Shown here piece by piece: positions 31,290-41,561 of a stretch of DNA of 64,000 nucleotides. Under the pieces are notes generated by a model, which was not told where the DNA came from, made no database searches, and saw nothing but the letters and a program-made list of their open reading frames with translations. Source of the stretch: Cyprinodon diabolis (lineage: Eukaryota; Chordata; Actinopteri; Cyprinodontiformes; Cyprinodontidae); the NCBI GenBank assembly GCA_030533445.1, contig CM060068.1, forward strand, positions 29,064,510 to 29,128,509, read 5' to 3'. Made by a program: the position numbers and the translations under genes. The number at the start of each line of letters is the position of its first letter. The first letter of the stretch is position 1.

Positions 31290-31993
31290 TGTGACAATCC
31301 ATGCGCACTGGACTGAAGTAGTTGTCTGAGGAGGCGGAGTGCATTAATTGCGCTGCGTAATTGCTGCGCTCAGGTGTGAGCAAGGGCTGATTAAAGCCGA
31401 CATAAAAGGAGTCTGAAGGAAAGGAGAAGGAGAACGGAATCTGCAGGTGACAGAGACGGACGCGCTGCCGGGGGAGAGGCAGGCGGGATCCGTGCGCCAG
31501 GAGGGTGCACAGATGGCCCAGTAAGGAGTATTAGGGCAGAGGAGGAACCTCGCCTGTAAGTAGCGCTCCCCCTCGCTTAAAGCATAAACAGGAATATATC
31601 TTCCGACGGGGTTTTGGCGCATGGATGCTGGCGTTCTCCTTGCTTCTCTTTTTAGCTGGATCGGTCTGGAAAGGGGTGTGGCACGCCAGGGAGTGGAACA
31701 GTGCCGGGGCGCCGCAGAGTCAGCTGTGGATCAGCCAGTGGGTGCTCCAGGCCGATCACTCGCACCAGAAGCAGCAGAACAAGCGGAGCCCAACTTCCAG
31801 CCTCTGATTTTTAAGGAAAACTCCTGAATTTTAGGTTTTATCAGGAGAAGAAAAGGACTGTTTTATTATGCCACTTTTGCTGTGGCTTTTTGTATAAATA
31901 AAACACTTGAACTTGAGTGCTTCACGGTTTGGGTCTTTGAGTTGTTTGCTCCCCCTTGTGTCAAAGACTGAGTGTGGGGCCATACTGGCCACA
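31290..31993 (+). mobile_element. LTR-like block with TATA and poly(A) signals
   Basis: Begins TGTGACAATCC, has 'cataaaaggagtctgaagg' (TATA-like, about 31401) and 'ataaataaaacacttgaact' (poly(A) type, about 31895), and ends near GGCCACA. This order is what a solo LTR shows, but I could not find a target duplication, so the borders are uncertain. Short ORFs inside are not supported. Confidence 0.35.
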
Positions 31994-32069
31994 AGTGCTA
32001 CTTTTTTTTTTTACCTCTTCTGTGCGCGGGTAAGGCGAGCGGCGATCAGTCAAGTTAGTAAAACAAAAA

Positions 32070-32246
32070 ACACTTGAATAAGTGTTTTTACACTGGAATA
32101 AAATATTGTTCACAAGTCGGAAACCACAAGTCTCAGTCGAGTCTGAAGTCCTTTCAAATGCAAGTCTAAGTCGAGTCTGAAGTCATTAAATATGCGACTT
32201 AATTGCGACTAGAGTACGAGTCACAAACTCGAGCCCCCATCTCTGA
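32070..32246 (-). mobile_element. Fragment of a hAT-type MITE
   Basis: 'gagtctgaagtcattaaata', 'gagtcacaaactcgagcccc' and terminal 'catctctg' match one end of a common fish hAT MITE (CAGAGATGGGG start when inverted). The other end was not found. Confidence 0.45.
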
Positions 32247-32350
32247 CACCAACACATCATCAAGGTGAGGTCCCTCCTGCAGTCTCCTTTCTGCAGGACA
32301 GGTAAATGGCCATCTTTGATTCACTGCTTAAAAAATTTTAAAGTTGGGCC

Positions 32351-32537
32351 TGTTGTGTTTAAAAGGAACTATTTTCTGTGTAGTAATACGGCGGTAATTA
32401 GTCGTGCACTGCGCGTATTGATACAATGTATAGTTAGGAATGAAGGCTGTATCAGTTGTGAATCTTTTCAAGTAGCCATTAAAAAAGTTCCCTAAACGGC
32501 ACGCTGCTTTCCCCGTCTTGTTGATGAGAACACAACA
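32351..32537 (+). repeat. 5' LTR of the gypsy element
   Basis: 187 bp, TGTTGTG...CACAACA. It matches the 3' LTR with one substitution over the first about 165 bases; the last 22-26 bases differ. Confidence 0.93.
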
Positions 32538-32796
32538 ATTGGCGACGAGTCTCGAACCTAACGTGAAGTGGATGTTAACTGGAAGTGAAAATTGTCTCCT
32601 TTCAACCTTCCACGGCTGTTTTTGCCTACCCCCAAGCGACGCAAAAAAAAAAAAAAAAGCGTCCAGCTCGCAAAGAAGGGAGGAGGACAACAAAAGGATC
32701 CGAGGTCGTGAGTAACCTGAAAAAAAAACGGAAGTAACTTTACACGAAATAAAAGTGGACTGTGTTAACTAGTGAAACCGTCAGGATTCAAAGAAA

Positions 32797-33645
32797 ATGG
32801 CCGGATTCGTGGGACAGATTGGTGCGTTTGATAGTACAGTGGATGATTGGGCTACATACATTGAAAGAGTGGAACAGTACATTGTGGCTAATAAAATCGA
32901 AAATGATCGGAAAGTGGCCGTGCTTCTCAGCGTAATGGGTCCAAAGACCTACAATTTACTTCGGAGTTTGATGTCACCATATAAGCCAGCAAGTAAATCA
33001 TACGAAGAAATTGTGAAAGTGCTGCAAGAGCATTTAAACCCCAAACCGCTGATCATTGCTAAAAGATTTAGATTTCACAATAGAAATCAAAAGAAAAATG
33101 AGTCAGTCACGGACTACATGGCTGAATTACGCAGGCTATCAGAGCATTGCGAGTTCAAGGAGGGACTGTCAGATGCGCTGCGTGATCGTTTGGTGTGTGG
33201 TCTCGTGCACAAGGGCACACAGAAGCGGCTCCTAACGGAGAAGGATCTGACGCTTGCGTGCGCTCTGGAGATAGCCTTCTCAGTGGAGACCGCTGCTAAG
33301 GATGCAGTTGAATTACAAAAGAAGACAGCTTCGTCTAGCGAATGTACAGTAAACAAAATGACAACAAAACGTGCTGAAAAGATGACAGCTTGTTTCCGAT
33401 GTGGAAAGAAATCCCACAGCCCCGATGAATGTTGGTTCAAAGACAAAGACTGTAACCAGTGCAACAGAAGGGGGCATATCCAAAAAGTGTGCAAAACGAA
33501 ACAAAAAGAGAGAAAAACAAATGTAAAATGGAGAAATAAAAGTGTCAATGAATTGAATGAGTCTAATTCAGATGAGTATGAGCAGGAATTGGCTTGCCTC
33601 GAGCTTCACTCAGTAAAAGAAAACAGACAAAATGTTTTTGGGTGA
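32797..33645 (+). CDS. gag: Gypsy gag
   Basis: 282 codons from ATG (MAGFVGQIGAFDSTVDDWAT). The N-terminal half is capsid-like (ERVEQYI, LHSVMGPK-type and LQEHLNPKPL motifs). Two CCHC zinc knuckles near residues 205-235, CFRCGKKSHSPDEC and CNQCNRRGHIQKVC, would bind the element RNA. The frame is intact. Gag ends in TGA at 33643-33645 next to a TTTTTGGG run, where a -1 shift would enter the pol frame. Confidence 0.9.
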   Translation: MAGFVGQIGAFDSTVDDWATYIERVEQYIVANKIENDRKVAVLLSVMGPKTYNLLRSLMSPYKPASKSYEEIVKVLQEHLNPKPLIIAKRFRFHNRNQKKNESVTDYMAELRRLSEHCEFKEGLSDALRDRLVCGLVHKGTQKRLLTEKDLTLACALEIAFSVETAAKDAVELQKKTASSSECTVNKMTTKRAEKMTACFRCGKKSHSPDECWFKDKDCNQCNRRGHIQKVCKTKQKERKTNVKWRNKSVNELNESNSDEYEQELACLELHSVKENRQNVFG

Positions 33646-36600
33646 CACCTGAAATTGAGGGACAGAAACTCAAAATGGAGCTAGACACTGGGTCAGCCTT
33701 GTCAATCATATCCTAAAAAGATTACAAGAACAAATTTGGCAAATTGAAACTGAAACATACCCCAGTAACACTGAAGACTTATACAGGAGAAAAAGTCTCC
33801 CCAATGGGGAAATTAAAGGTGAAAGTCAAATATGAGAAAACAAAGCGAGTACTGGATCTGTATGTGGTGCAAAGTGACAATGTGCCATTATTTGGACGAG
33901 AGTGGCTGCGTAGCATCCAGCTTAACTGGAAATCAATCAAAGTGATGGAGATGTCCAGCGAAAGCACTCAGTCTACCCCAGAACGACTGAGGAACGTACT
34001 GGATCGCTACGCCCCAGTTTTTCAAGATGGCATTGGAACGCTGGCACAGATCAAAGCCAAAATAGTTTTAACTGAAAATGCTCAACCAAAATTCCACAAA
34101 GCCCGTAACCTGCCTTATGCATTACGCCCAAAGGTGGAAGCAGAGCTCAAGCGCCTTGAGGACCAAGGTATCTTGTCAAAGGTGGAGTGGTCAGAGTGGG
34201 CCACACCCATTGTGCCAGTCTTAAAGAAGAGTGGTGCTTTACGCATCTGTGGCGACTTTAAAGTCAGCATAAATCCAGTGCTCCAAGCAGACCAATATCC
34301 GCTACCCCGGATAGAGGATATCTTTGCCTCATTGGCTGGTGGCCAGCATTTCTCTAAGATTGACCCTGGCGCAGGCCTACCTCCAAATGGAGTTGGAAGA
34401 CTCATCAAAGAAATATCTAACCATTAACACCCATAAGGGGTTGTTTCAATATAACCGGCTGGTTTTTGGGATAGCGTCAGCCCCTGCTGTATGGCAAAGA
34501 GCAATAGACCAAGTTCTTCAAGACATCCCTGGCACTCAGTGCTATTTAGACGATATTCTTGTGACAGGCAGTGATGAAAACACACATCTGACCAACCTTG
34601 AGACAGTCTTAAAGAGGCTATCAGACTTTGGACTCAGAGTGAACAAAGAAAAATGTGAGTTTTTCAAGGACTCAATTGAGTACTGCGGTCACAAGATCGA
34701 CAAAGATGGTCTTCACAAGGCACAAGATAAGGTGGATGCAGTCTTGAAGGCACCCAGGCCAGAGAATGTCAGTCAGTTACGCTCCTTTTTGGGCCTTGTC
34801 AATTATTACGCCAAATTTTTGCCAAACATCGCTACGGTGTTACATCCATTGAACAGTCTGTTACAAGTGAAAACTGTATGGAAATGGTCGAAGTCCTGCG
34901 AACAGGCGTTCATGGCAGCAAAGCAACTGATAACGTCAGAGAAAGTGCTGACGCACTACAACCCCAATTTGCCACTGCGTTTGGCCTGTGACGCATCACC
35001 ATACGGGATTGGCGCTGTGCTTTCCCACAAGATGAAGGACGGCTCTGAACGGCCTATTGCCTTCGCCTCCAGGTCTTTGAACAAAGCTGAGCAGAACTAT
35101 GCCCAAAATGACCGTGAGGGTTTGAGCTTAGTCTGGGGGGTTAAGAAGTTTAACCAATACCTGTATGGTAAACACTTCACACTGATCACTGACAATCAGC
35201 CTCTAGTGGCTATTTTCAATCCCAGCAAGTCGATTCCTATCATGATGGCGGCACGTCTGCAGAGATGGTCATTGTTTCTAGGAGCTCATGATTACACGAG
35301 TGAGTTCAAAGGCACCAAGCTTCATGGAAATGCAGATGGCCTTTCTCGCCTTCCCCTCGAGTCAGGTGGCACGTCTGTGTTTTCAGATCCAGCTGACCTT
35401 TTTCACATGACGCAGATGGACAATTTACCTGTCACTTTTCTGGAGGTGAAGAGGGAAACGGGTCGTGACCCCACAATGGTGAGAGTCTACGACTTGACGG
35501 TGAAGGGGTGGCCCCGGAAGGGTAATGCCGACCTACCTGAGTATGCAAACCGACGTGAACAGTTGTCCGTATGCCAAGGCTGTGTGATGTGGGGCACCAG
35601 AGTTATCATACCACCAAAGCTTCGAAACAGAGTGCTAGAGTCTCTTCACGATGGACATCAAGGTGTGGTTAAAATGAAAAGCCTGGCCAGAAGCCATGTC
35701 TGGTGGCCTGGCATTGACCACGAGATTGAAGACATCACAAAGTCATGCTCGGGATGCCTGCAAACTCAGCGTCAACCGCAGGTAGCTCCACCACACACCT
35801 GGGAGTGGCCTTCAACTGTGTGGCAGAGAGTTCACATCGACTACGCAGGTCCCTTTCTGGACAGAATGTTTCTAGTGGTCGTTGATGCATACTCTAAATG
35901 GCCTGAAGTGTTCCCTGTGAAGAATGCCACATCAGCAGTGACGATTGAAGCTCTTCGTAATCTGTTTGCTCGTGCTGGACTGCCACAGCAGCTAGTTAGT
36001 GACAACGGTAGCCAGTTTACTTCAGAGGAATTTCAGATGTTCATGAAGGGAAATGGAATTAAGCACATTACCACTGTGCCATTTCACCCTGCAACAAATG
36101 GACTTGCAGAGAGATTCGTCCAGACCTTCAAACAATCCATGAAAGCCATGGCAAACACCAAATTGTCCATATCAGAGAAACTGGCCAACTTCCTGTTGTC
36201 GTACCGCAACACAGAACATTCCACCACAGGTCAGACACCGTCTGTGCTGTTCATGGGAAGATCCTTAAGATCCCGTCTGGACCTCCTAAAGCCAGACCTG
36301 CACCGGGACGTGTCAAAGAAACAAAGCAGTCTGATGAAAAAGCAATTTCCCTTGAGAACCTTCCATGAGGGCCGGCCTGTGCTTGCCAGAGATTATCGTC
36401 ATGGGAATCAGAAGTGGCAAACTGGTGAGATAGTTTCCAAAACGGGCCCACTTACTTACACGGTAAGAGTACCACCTGGACTGATCTGGCGCAGACATGT
36501 GGATCAGTTACTGGACGCTAGAACCTGTCACTCCACCAGTAATGATCAATGCCGTGATGCAGACTGTGCAGACAGTTCTGAGGACTTCACACCTGGTGAC

Positions 36601-36759
36601 CCACCGGACGAACCCCTGGAAGAACCACCAGATGAACCGAATGCAGAGACTGCTCCAGCAACGGATAGCCCAGCTGCTTCTTCTAGACCTGTTCCGGATG
36701 TACCAGAAAGGCGATATCCTGAACGAGAGCGACATCCTCCACAGAGATTAGAGTCATAG
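33636..36759 (+). pseudogene. pol: Gypsy pol, two lesions
   Basis: Lies -1 to gag. Protease has LDTGSALSII, then an in-frame TAA at 33714-33716. RT starts well (GALRICGDFKVSINPVL) but one extra base in the CCC at 34364-34366 shifts the frame; downstream the frame 34324-36759 is open for 811 codons. It holds the RT core YLDDILVTG, RNase H (LACDASPYGIGAVLS, TDNQPL), the integrase zinc region (HDGHQGVV ... CSGCLQTQ) and the DDE core (HIDYAG, VSDNGSQFTS, NGLAERFVQTFK). No chromodomain is seen at the Pro/Glu-rich C-terminus. Everything needed is present, but it is interrupted at two points. Confidence 0.92.
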
Positions 36760-36959
36760 TCTAGTTAGTTAGTTGAAAAGATACAGCTTAGGTTAAGTAC
36801 TTGAAGGATAAGTGAGTTAATTGATAGTGTTGATTTAGAGTTATCCCAAGAGACTGTAATTTGAAACTTAGTTTTATTAAGTAAAGAGGAACACAGAAAA
36901 AGAATATGTAGCATAGATTATAGCTTTTCTAATGTATTTCAAAGCTAGAAGGGAGGAGT

Positions 36960-37150
36960 TGTTGTGTTTAAAAGGAACTATTTTCTGTGTAGTAATACGG
37001 CGGTAATTAGTCGTGCACTGCGCGTATTGATACAATGTATAGTTAGGAATGAAGGCTGTATCAGTTCTGAATCTTTTCAAGTAGCCATTAAAAAAGTTCC
37101 CTAAACGGCACGCTGCTTTCCCCGTCTATTTTGTTGAAGATTACACAACA
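36960..37150 (+). repeat. 3' LTR of the gypsy element
   Basis: 191 bp, TGTTGTG...CACAACA, and differs from the 5' LTR at one position in the first about 165 bases and in the last 26, where it has extra bases. Confidence 0.93.
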
Positions 37151-38642
37151 GGGCCTTTGACTTGATTTTTTCTGTTCTGTCTAACTCCCCCTATAAATAG
37201 CGATTTTTGCATAAACCGTACCAAAAAGACTAAAAACAATAATTATAAGGCTTAAAAATGTCTTTAGTCTTGTGCATTCCATAAAAACGTGAAAGGACAC
37301 TCTTTTAAAACACCCCGATTGATAACCGATTAAAACAAGTTTGTGGCGATGGAGCTGTGTAAAATCCTCCCATGGAGATTACCAATTCCTTTTTTTAATT
37401 GGGGGCTTTAGGTTTGTATAAAGTCCGCCACTGGGGGGCTTTTTCATCAAGTTTTCCTGTCCAGATGCAGACCGGCCCGTTCTGAAGATGTTTTTGGTTT
37501 ATTGCTTATTTGGAACTGTGGTAAAGGGTTTTCTGGTCCATATTCAATAAAACCATCCCCCGTGGGTCCAGGCTGGAGAGCAGAGGTCCGCTTTGCTCTG
37601 GGAAGCAAGGATCCAGGATCAGGCCAGGAAAGGTGTCAATTGGATCCAAATGGTTCTGACCCTAGCAGCACGGATGAAGGAGACCCCTCTCCTTGGCCGA
37701 CTGCTTTTCTCTCTGAAGGTCCAGGAAGTGCTCCACCAGCCTGGCAGACCGTACCCTCATCGTGTAACCAGTGCCTTCGAAGTTGGAGAGAGACGGTCCT
37801 GCGGTCTCCACCAGCCACCCCACCTTTGTCATCTTGGAACGGTGCGGCGCCTCCGACACCCCTGGTCCTGCGACGCGGCACACGTCCAGCCTCCCACAGA
37901 CTAAAGGCTCCTGTAACAGCCAATGCAGATTGAAATTTGTAATTTAAACAGGGTGAGTGATTTAAAAACACCCTGATAAAACTTAGGAAATCCCCTTAAC
38001 TCTAAAAGATTTAAATCTGTAAAAAACAAAGTAGCATCCAGCCGCAGGTTGCTCATCTAAATTCTGCCATTCTTCTGGCTAGGTGGACAAGACCATGGCT
38101 GCCCTCTTCTCTAGGTAAAAACAACACAGACTTTAGCACAGACCCATTCCAAAAAAAGTTGGCCATCTTGGCTTATACATTGGCCAACAAACCAGACGGT
38201 GGGTCCAAGCAGGAAAACCTTTGCCACAGCTGCGATGCGATAAGGTTATTTAAAACCAACACCCTTCCTCTGGAGGACATGTGGGAGTGCAACCATCCCC
38301 ACTTTGCCTGCTTGCCTTCTATTTTCTGTTCCATATTTTCCAAGTTCTTCTCTTCTGTGTTTTCATCCCAAAAACAGACCAAGATATTTAAAACCATCTT
38401 TTTTCCATAAAAGCCGTCGAGGGAGAACCGGGAGCCGTTCGCACCATTCGCCCATGGATAAGGCTTTTTTTTTGCCCCAGTTCAAACTCGCAGCAGATAA
38501 AACAGAGTATTTATGGGTTATCTCGGTCAGTTGGTCAACATCTTGCTGGTTTCTAATAAAAATACTGACATCATCGACATAGGCAGATAAAACAACTTTG
38601 TTATTAAAACCAGGTAAAACCAAACCGTGAACATATCTTTAC

Positions 38643-39185
38643 TTCTATGTATCGTCTTAATCGAAGAAGAGGAACGGGAAGAAGATGAAAAGCAAGAACA
38701 GGAGGAGGAGGAAAACTGTGGAGATGAAGAAAAAAATGGAATGAGTAGAGGAGGAAGAAGAAAACCAAACTAAGGAAGATGAGGGAAAAGAGGAAGGACA
38801 GGAAAAGGAAGAACAAGATTGGGATGAGGAGCAAACAGAAGATGAGTAAAAAGTACAAACTCAGGATAATGAAGAAGTAGAGGAGGACGAACAGGAAAAA
38901 GTTGAGGGAAATAAGGGAGAAAATGAAGAGGAAGAAGAGGATAAAGAAGAAGAAGCAGTAGAAGATGAGGGAGAAGAGAAAGTCATAGAGAGTCAAGAAG
39001 TGAAAGAAAGCTCAGGGAGAACAAGAAGAGAGGAGCTACAGGATTTGGCTCTTACAGGTTCTTCCTCTTCTTTTTCAGGAGCACCCAGACCAGCTCCTAC
39101 AGTAGGAGCAAACAGAGATCTGCAGAGGAGAGGAAAACAGAAGAACCCCAACAATTCTGCACTGGAAAAACGATCTAATAAGTAA
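38643..39185 (+). pseudogene. Glu-rich tract of the rpgr-like remnant
   Basis: From about 38757 the frame reads NQTKEDEGKEEGQEKEEQDW and onward, with TAA at 38847-38849, then continues acidic to KESSGRTRREELQDLALTG and GAPRPAPTVGANRDL. An earlier stretch (38661-38750) is acidic in a different frame. The reverse strand shows only the Phe/Leu-rich shadow. A vertebrate RPGR ORF15 has just such a Glu tract with a basic end. Confidence 0.45.
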
Positions 39186-41300
39186 AAATGTCTTAAATTA
39201 AGTGTATTTACCCTTAATTTGAGTAGGTAAATGAGAGTTTGCCAATGGAATTAGTATTTTTACTTTGAAAAAAGAGCATTAGATAATATGCACTTGAAAT
39301 ATGACAAGATGTATCTTTTACCTCCTCAATCCAAGAACAAATGCACTTATTTTGAGAAAAAAATACTTTTCTAGATTTTGATTTGATGTGGAGCAATGTT
39401 CTTCCTCAGTACCTGGACCTGTATTGACTCATACACTCTCGTCCACAGACTGAGAACATAAAGGATGTTGTCACTGTTGTGATACACACTGCAATGTGTT
39501 TGATGCATGGTCTGAGACCGTCTTGGACTTTAACTGAGCGGAAGTGACCATGTCTGGAGGACATAAGAGATAAACTAAAAAGGTGTTTGCTCAAACATTT
39601 TGGTTTGCCACCTCCTGCGGAAGATGTTGTTGCATTTACTCTCACATTAACAATAAGTCTATATCCTCAATGTGAGTAAAGGGCAACCAGTTACAGTTTT
39701 CAAAGGCTGCAAGTGATACTTTAAACAACACACAACCAGAAAAAAATATATAGAATAATCACACCATCCATAATAATTATGCCATGCTGTAGTACAGTAC
39801 ATATATTTGTACACAGCTAACCAATTTTTTTTTCTGTACAGTTTTATCTTATCTAATGGGTCTGTCAAGAAAACTACATTTATATTAAATATTTAATTGA
39901 AAAAAATATATATGTAAAATACATAGAGAAATCACACTCTGTATTTTTTTAATAAACCTTTATTTCTGCCAAATAAGTTAGTAATGGAATAATTTAATCA
40001 AAGATTTTCGTTACACTTAATGTTCAGTTATTAAACTTGAGTACAGACTATTAAAAATGTATTGTATTATATCATTTTTCTACACTAAATATACACCTAC
40101 ATGGTTTTGGGACTTTGTAAGAAACTGAATTAGGGGTTTCATCGTAATCAATCTAAAAACCAAATGCTTGATACAGCAAATATATTGCTCCACCTGGTAT
40201 GAATCTATAACCAAAGGATTTACCGTGGAAACACACAAGTGTTGTTGCAGTTATCTGCTGCCAGAATCTCCAACCTTTCATATATATTTGCTGCAATTGC
40301 TTTTTTCTACCTAGTTATAGTAGAGAATTTCTGCTAGAGAATTTTGTAAAATAATGTGGAGCAGTAAAAATGTGAGTCAAACCCACATATAGATTATCAG
40401 CTTTGTTTGTAATAAAGCAACAGCAGCCTGAACAGCTATAAAGCTGATGCATGTATAAGAACAATAAACATGTTTGCTCTCACTTGATTGCTTTTTATAA
40501 TTTGATGTCTCCCTCTCCTCCCATTTGCTAAATGTTTAAGTCATTTCAGTGAACCACTTTATTTTCGGTAATATCCCTGCAGGTTTATTCCTGTTCCTAT
40601 TGCTGAATGCTGCACAGGAGGCACAAAAGTTAAAGAAAAGTCTTAAAAGGATATTCAACAGAGGAGAATATGTAAAGATTCAGGAGTGCAACAAAAAGAT
40701 AAACTTGTCTCAGAATAACAGGCTAAATATGTTCTTTATACATAAAAGTATTTGAGAAAATGCAATGAGTATCTATGGAGGGTATCAGGATGATGTTGAA
40801 AAAAACCTCCCAGCCTCAAGGGATTGGAGCCCATAACCAAAGATGGTCCAGATACCAGTGAAAATATAGACATCTGCTTAGTGACTAAAAAAGGGTTTCA
40901 ATTCTGTAAGGGAAAAAAAAAAATTTAATTTGATATTGCGCACATCAGTACCCTTCACGACCCCACTTGGGATAAATCATGACAGAAAAGGGAAGGATGG
41001 ATATTGAGAGGGATATAAACATTTTTGTCATGCTACTTCTGAATTACTTGTGTAAAAATTCCAAACAATTACATGTCTCCAAATCTGGTTTTCTCTTTAC
41101 TTTGTGTTGGTATTCTACCTCTTAAAAAGGCCTGTTTCATTTTTTATCAGAAATAAAGATTTTGGTGAAATAATTAGGATTTTATATCTAACTAAAAGCG
41201 GCATGAATAATGCTGGGTTTAATACTGATCAGATTGGGCTCAGGTGTTGTGTCTTTTCTGCAACAGCAGTATAATAATACTCTTCTTTTGCTACTGAATA
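39186..41300. other. Intergenic stretch before srpx
   Basis: AT-rich. A CACTG-started block at 39163 with 'taagtaaaaatgtcttaaat' looks like one end of an EnSpm-type MITE, but the other end was not found. Nothing else was recognised, and no ORF has support. Confidence 0.4.
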
Positions 41301-41500
41301 TGTGGCTAACCTCAGGCCTTAACTCCCCCCCTGCCTATTTCTCCTGTCGGTGGATGGCCTGCCTGCTTTAAAGAGAATCCTCCCTTGTTTCTGGAGCAAG
41401 AGGCGGGATCTTTGGAAAAAACAGGAATGCGCTGAGAGTTTTCTTTGCAAGCTGTCCTTCTTCTCCTCCTGCCTACACGCTGGAAATCGTCCCTCTTGAC

Positions 41501-41561
41501 ATGGAGCCGTGGCCACTGGTGCTCCTCTTCGTCCAGCTCTGTCTCTGCTCTGGATATGAAG
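41501..41561 (+). CDS. srpx: srpx exon 1 (signal peptide)
   Basis: 20 codons plus one base; donor GGTAAGAAC at 41562. A GC-rich leader (41330-41500) precedes it. A TATA-like 'cagtataataatac' lies at about 41268, a possible promoter but unproven. Confidence 0.88.

Larger units (their letters stand above)
32351..37150 (+). mobile_element. Complete Ty3/gypsy LTR retrotransposon
   Basis: 4800 bp with LTRs at both ends and a perfect 5-bp target duplication gggcc (32346-32350 and 37151-37155). After the 5' LTR comes ATTGGCGACGAG (primer-binding site position); before the 3' LTR a purine tract (AGAAGGGAGGAG, about 36946-36957). Gene order gag, protease, RT, RNase H, integrase is typical of gypsy. 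It sits in the Tx1 LINE. A stop and a frameshift in pol make this copy defective. Confidence 0.93.
32247..38642 (-). mobile_element. Tx1/L1-type LINE, 5'-truncated, split by gypsy
   Basis: Minus-strand pieces from 38642 downward: VVLSAYVDDVSIFIRNQQDV (RT with YVDD, 38580), RGRVLVLNNLIASQLWQRFS (38210), FFWNG...REEGSHGLVHLARR (38100), VETAGPSLSNFEGTGY (37800), LHGRILHSSIAT (37350) and, beyond the gypsy element, HLPVLQKGDC-like text (32300). This order is that of the C-terminal half of Tx1-clade ORF2. The frame breaks several times. The 5' part is missing and the LINE abuts the Glu-rich tract at 38643. Confidence 0.72.
19898..39185 (+). pseudogene. rpgr: Decayed rpgr ORF15-like gene, split by transposons
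   Basis: Pieces: 19898-21235 (Ser/Lys-rich, starts after a ttttag acceptor with ENKRMTVKTTKDPEGHEEQ), 29759-30480 (Glu-rich) and 38643-39185 (very Glu-rich, then GAPRPAPTVGANRDLQRRG). In-frame stops include TAA at about 19976 and 38847, with several frame shifts, so it is not translated as one protein. RPGR ORF15 in vertebrates is a long Lys/Ser region followed by a Glu/Gly tract. In human, RPGR lies directly upstream of SRPX in the same orientation, as here. No RCC1 propeller exon is seen in the window. Seen: composition, decay, order. Inferred: identity. It could instead be another low-complexity gene. Confidence 0.45.

Noticed and set aside
31621..31827. Two overlapping ORFs, one beginning like a signal peptide
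   Set aside because: They lie in an LTR-like block; no Cys pattern or homology, and no splice context.
38604..38996. Phe/Leu-rich 130-codon minus ORF that looks like a membrane protein
   Set aside because: It is the reverse complement of the Glu-rich tract (GAA/GAG read as TTC/CTC).
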